From Pseudomonas tohonis (GTDB lineage: Bacteria > Pseudomonadota > Gammaproteobacteria > Pseudomonadales > Pseudomonadaceae), in contig NZ_AP023189.1 in assembly GCF_012767755.2 (NCBI RefSeq), forward strand, positions 3,908,001-3,972,000: DNA of 64,000 bases. The letters are read 5' to 3'. Every line of letters begins with the position of its first letter. The first letter of the stretch is position 1. Shown here one piece after another: positions 61,595 to 64,000 of the stretch. The translations under genes and the position numbers were made by a program. The notes under the pieces were generated by a model that was not told the origin of the DNA, did not search any database, and saw nothing but the letters and a program-made list of their open reading frames with translations.

Positions 61595-61645
61595 TGCTCC
61601 CGCTGCGGAGCGTGCAACAACCCTCTTTCAAACAAGGGAATTCCC

Positions 61646-62296
61646 ATGTTCATCAGGAAGCTGATGCTGCTCGTCGCCGTTTCACTGTCGCTGCCGCAAA
61701 CCGCCGTGGCCGGGGAGGACACGCCCATCATCGAGCGCATCGACGCCGAGGTCCGCGCCAATGCGCAATGGACCCAGGAGGCCGAGCAATGCCCGGCCGA
61801 CCTGATGCCCGGGCACCGGGCACTGGAAATCGACGCCGATGGCTGCGATACCGCCGACCAGCTGGATGGCTGCCTCGCCCGCTGCACCGCCGGGGACGCC
61901 TACGCCTGCCTGCGCACGGCCGTAACCCTGCAGCGACTCGGCGGCGACCCCGCCGGCTTCGAACCCCTGTACCAGCGCGCCTGCAAGCTGGGCGCCGCCT
62001 CCGGCTGCACCAACCACGCCGCCGGGCTGTATCGCGCCGACATGCAGAACGAGCGCGTGCAAGCCTGTGCCGCCCGCAGCTTCACCAAAGCCTGCGACCA
62101 GGACGACCCCTGGGCCTGCACCATGCTCGGCATGTACCTGGCTCGCGGCATCGCCGTGAAGAAGGACCTGCCAAAGGCCCTGGAGGTGCTGAAGAAATCC
62201 TGCAAGCACGGCGAGGAAGACCCCGCCTGCAGCAACGCCCTGCAGCTCGGCGCGAGCATCAGGAAGACGCTGGATGAGGCCAGGCCGGCCGATTGA
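61646..62296 (+). CDS. Secreted cysteine-rich Sel1-like repeat protein
   Basis: A 216-residue precursor: signal peptide ...VSLSLPQTAVAG. The mature part has many paired Cys in Sel1/TPR-like helices (GCLARCTAGDAYACLRTA, ACKLGAASGCTNHA, ACDQDDPWACTMLGMYLARG, SCKHGEEDPACSNA), consistent with a disulfide-stabilised alpha solenoid like Helicobacter Hcp proteins. Location likely periplasm. Function unknown. Confidence 0.85.
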   Translation: MFIRKLMLLVAVSLSLPQTAVAGEDTPIIERIDAEVRANAQWTQEAEQCPADLMPGHRALEIDADGCDTADQLDGCLARCTAGDAYACLRTAVTLQRLGGDPAGFEPLYQRACKLGAASGCTNHAAGLYRADMQNERVQACAARSFTKACDQDDPWACTMLGMYLARGIAVKKDLPKALEVLKKSCKHGEEDPACSNALQLGASIRKTLDEARPAD

Positions 62297-62430
62297 CGAC
62301 GCGTCCCGCCATGCCTGGGCCCACCGTTCTGCCCCCACAGCATGGGTTTCGCTTCGCTTTACGCCATCCTACGAGAGCTGCAGAGCGCGCAGCGATGTGA
62401 GGCGTGGAGCGACGCGGATAGACAGCTCGC
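62297..62430. repeat. GATGGGTTTCGCTTCGCT-type repeat
   Basis: ATGGGTTTCGCTTCGCTTTA...CATCCTACG (62341-62372) is a common Pseudomonas intergenic repeat of hairpin type; a related inverted form is near 26525. Lies between the Sel1-like gene and the frameshifted gene. No ORF. Confidence 0.5.
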
Positions 62431-62780
62431 CTACTCGCTGGGGAGGTGCCGGCCGTGCTTGGCGCCGAGCCTGTCGACGTACGCCACATCGCTGTCGCAC
62501 AGCTGGTAGCCCGCCATGAAGCCGTCATGTCGATATCCGCGCCTTCGGCAGCGGCGTAGCGGGCCTCGTCATAGGCGGGCAGTTGGTAGTGGGCGAGGAA
62601 CTCGGTGATCAGCGCCTCGCGCCGGGCATCGCCGACGTCATGACCACCGTCGTAGAACAGCCGGTCGATGCAGGACACCGCGCCCTGGTAGCGCGACTGG
62701 GCCGCATCGAGGGTGGCCGCCGACACGGCGGCGGGCAGCAGCAGGAAGCCGATCGACAGCAGCGGGGAACGAAGCGCCAT
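62431..62780 (-). pseudogene. Secreted small protein gene with one-base frameshift
   Basis: Starts MALRSPLLSIGFLLLPAAVSAATLD with a clear signal peptide and reads well to ...AAAEGADIDMT (about residue 88). The frame then breaks near 62525: the other frame continues GFMAGYQLCDSDVAYVDRLG...GRHLPSE and stops at 62431. Span 350 bp is one base short of a 117-codon gene, so one base is missing. Cys in both halves suggests disulfides. Either a recent pseudogene or a sequencing error. Family unknown. Confidence 0.65.
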
Positions 62781-62844
62781 GGGGGAGTCCTTTCGGTGAG
62801 GGTGATGAAGGCGCCACCCTAGCAGGCGCCGCAAGAACTCACCG

Positions 62845-64000
62845 TTAAACCGGTCCCCTTCCCTTCAGCGCCTCGGCGAACCTCCAGCAGGCGAACGCCG
62901 CCAGCAGCAGGCCGACCATGGCGAGCACTGCACCGGCATTGCCCACCTGGCGCAAGGCGATGTGCTGGCTGACCAGGCTGCCCAGCAGCGCGCCGCCGCC
63001 GATGCCGACGTTGTACAGGCCGGAGAACAGCGCCATGGCCACGTCCGTGGCATCCGAGGCCAGGCGCAGCACGCTGGATTGCTGGGCCAGGCCGAAGCAC
63101 ATGATCGCCATGCCCCAGAGCAGGCTCATGCCCAGCAGCCAGCCATGGTGCTGGGCCAGCGGCAGGAGCAGCAGGAGGCTCGCCGCCAGGATGCCCACCG
63201 CCACCAGCAGCAGGCCCCGGGGGAAGCGGTCGCTGTAGCGGCTGAAGAGGATCGAGCCGAAGACACCCGCCCCGCCGGAGAGCAACAGCAGCACGGTGGT
63301 CATCTGCCCGCTCATGCCCGCCACGTCGCGGGAGAAGGGCTCGATGTAGCTGTAGGCGGTGAACTGCGCGGTGATCACCAGCACGGTGAGCACGTAGAGC
63401 GCCACCAGCGGCGGGCGCTTGAGCAGGATGGGCAGGCTGCGCAGGGAGCCGGAGTTCTGGCTCGGCAGCAGCGGCAGGGTGCGCGCCAGGCACAACGCCG
63501 TCAGCACCGCCAGGCCGGCGATGGCCAGGAAGGTGGTGCGCCAGCCCAGGGCCTCGCCCACCACGCGGCCGAGGGGGATGCCCAGGACCATCGCCATGAT
63601 GGTGCCGGTGGCCAGCAGCCCCAGCGCCTTGGCCTGCTTGCCCGGTGGCGCCACGCGCACCGCCAGCGAGGCGGTGATCGACCAGAACACCGCATGGGCG
63701 AAGGCGATGCCGATGCGGCTGAGCATCAGCACGCCGAAGCTCCAGGCCACGCTGGACAGCAGGTGGCTGGCGATGAACAGCACGAAGACGAACACCAGCA
63801 GCTTGCGCCGCTCGATGTTGCGGGTCAGCAGCATCAGCGGCAACGAGGCCAGGGTCACCACCCAGGCGTAGAGCGTCAGCATCAGGCCGACCTGGGCGGT
63901 GGGCATCTCGAAGCTGCGGCCGATGTCGCTGAGCAGCCCCACCGGGACGAATTCGGTGGTGTTGAAGATGAAGGCGGCCAGGGCCAGGGCGATCACGCTC
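62845..64000 (-). CDS. MFS transporter, SotB-like (partial, runs off window)
   Basis: At least 383 residues are visible; the N-terminus lies beyond 64000. 12-helix MFS pattern of the sugar efflux/SotB branch: [22 protein letters not shown] (TM1), [33 protein letters not shown] and [34 protein letters not shown]. Probably proton-driven efflux of sugars or small organics. Ends 24 bp after the 62820 region, convergent with no gene. The start cannot be set from this window. Confidence 0.87.
   Translation of the reverse strand, partial: SVIALALAAFIFNTTEFVPVGLLSDIGRSFEMPTAQVGLMLTLYAWVVTLASLPLMLLTRNIERRKLLVFVFVLFIASHLLSSVAWSFGVLMLSRIGIAFAHAVFWSITASLAVRVAPPGKQAKALGLLATGTIMAMVLGIPLGRVVGEALGWRTTFLAIAGLAVLTALCLARTLPLLPSQNSGSLRSLPILLKRPPLVALYVLTVLVITAQFTAYSYIEPFSRDVAGMSGQMTTVLLLLSGGAGVFGSILFSRYSDRFPRGLLLVAVGILAASLLLLLPLAQHHGWLLGMSLLWGMAIMCFGLAQQSSVLRLASDATDVAMALFSGLYNVGIGGGALLGSLVSQHIALRQVGNAGAVLAMVGLLLAAFACWRFAEALKGRGPV

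Overview
The window is about 64 kb of GC-rich (roughly two-thirds G+C) chromosome from a Pseudomonas, most likely a species near the P. aeruginosa / resinovorans / otitidis branch. The evidence is codon use, GlxA-type and LysR regulators, an OprD-family porin, and many copies of Pseudomonas-style REP/REPIN repeats (an extragenic hairpin family built on GTGGGAGCG...CGCGA). I see no rRNA, tRNA, CRISPR array, insertion sequence or prophage. It reads as core-like chromosome with one long accessory stress region.

0-9.6 kb: an alpha/beta hydrolase, an AraC regulator beside an AhpD-like protein, and a bestrophin-like channel. Then comes a probable organosulfur module: TonB receptor, arylsulfotransferase-type beta-propeller enzyme and SsuA-like binding protein, divergent from a GlxA/AraC regulator. 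10-16 kb: a probable polyamine module, with a spermidine synthase homologue, an APC permease, two DUF3574 paralogues and a second TonB receptor. 16.5-20.8 kb: a ribose-type ABC transporter operon (ATPase, permease, binding protein) ending in a sulfite-oxidase-like molybdoenzyme.

21-48 kb: signalling and general stress. A GAF-GGDEF diguanylate cyclase and a hybrid histidine kinase lead into a long run of small stress proteins. These include three KGG-repeat (YciG-like) proteins, a YciF-like ferritin-fold protein, a manganese catalase, a hemerythrin, an exonuclease III homologue, a ClpP-like protein, DUF2061, DUF2188, PLDc_N, DUF4142 and DUF2892 proteins, zinc alcohol dehydrogenase, carboxylate-amine ligase, a heme-oxygenase-like iron enzyme with a methyltransferase, a divergent CsrA, and several unknown small ORFs. 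The gene content resembles, from memory, the RpoS-linked stress region of P. aeruginosa around PA2134-PA2192. The three KGG genes carry the same 46-bp upstream element at the same distance (68-69 bp) from their start codons, which argues for co-regulation.

48-64 kb: ordinary metabolism and transport. A LysR/MFS pair and a TetR/NAD(P)H oxidoreductase pair (with twin palindromic operators) are followed by a SulP transporter and a cinnamyl-type alcohol dehydrogenase. Next are a probable Fur-controlled small RNA and an OprD-like porin, a membrane diguanylate cyclase, a DUF2855 protein, a nitrilase-family amidohydrolase, a Sel1-like protein, a frameshifted small secreted protein, and an MFS (SotB-like) gene cut by the window edge.

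Two dense repeat arrays stand out: five units at 35.2-36.2 kb and three at 57.5-58.0 kb. Each combines a REPIN with a second conserved hairpin.
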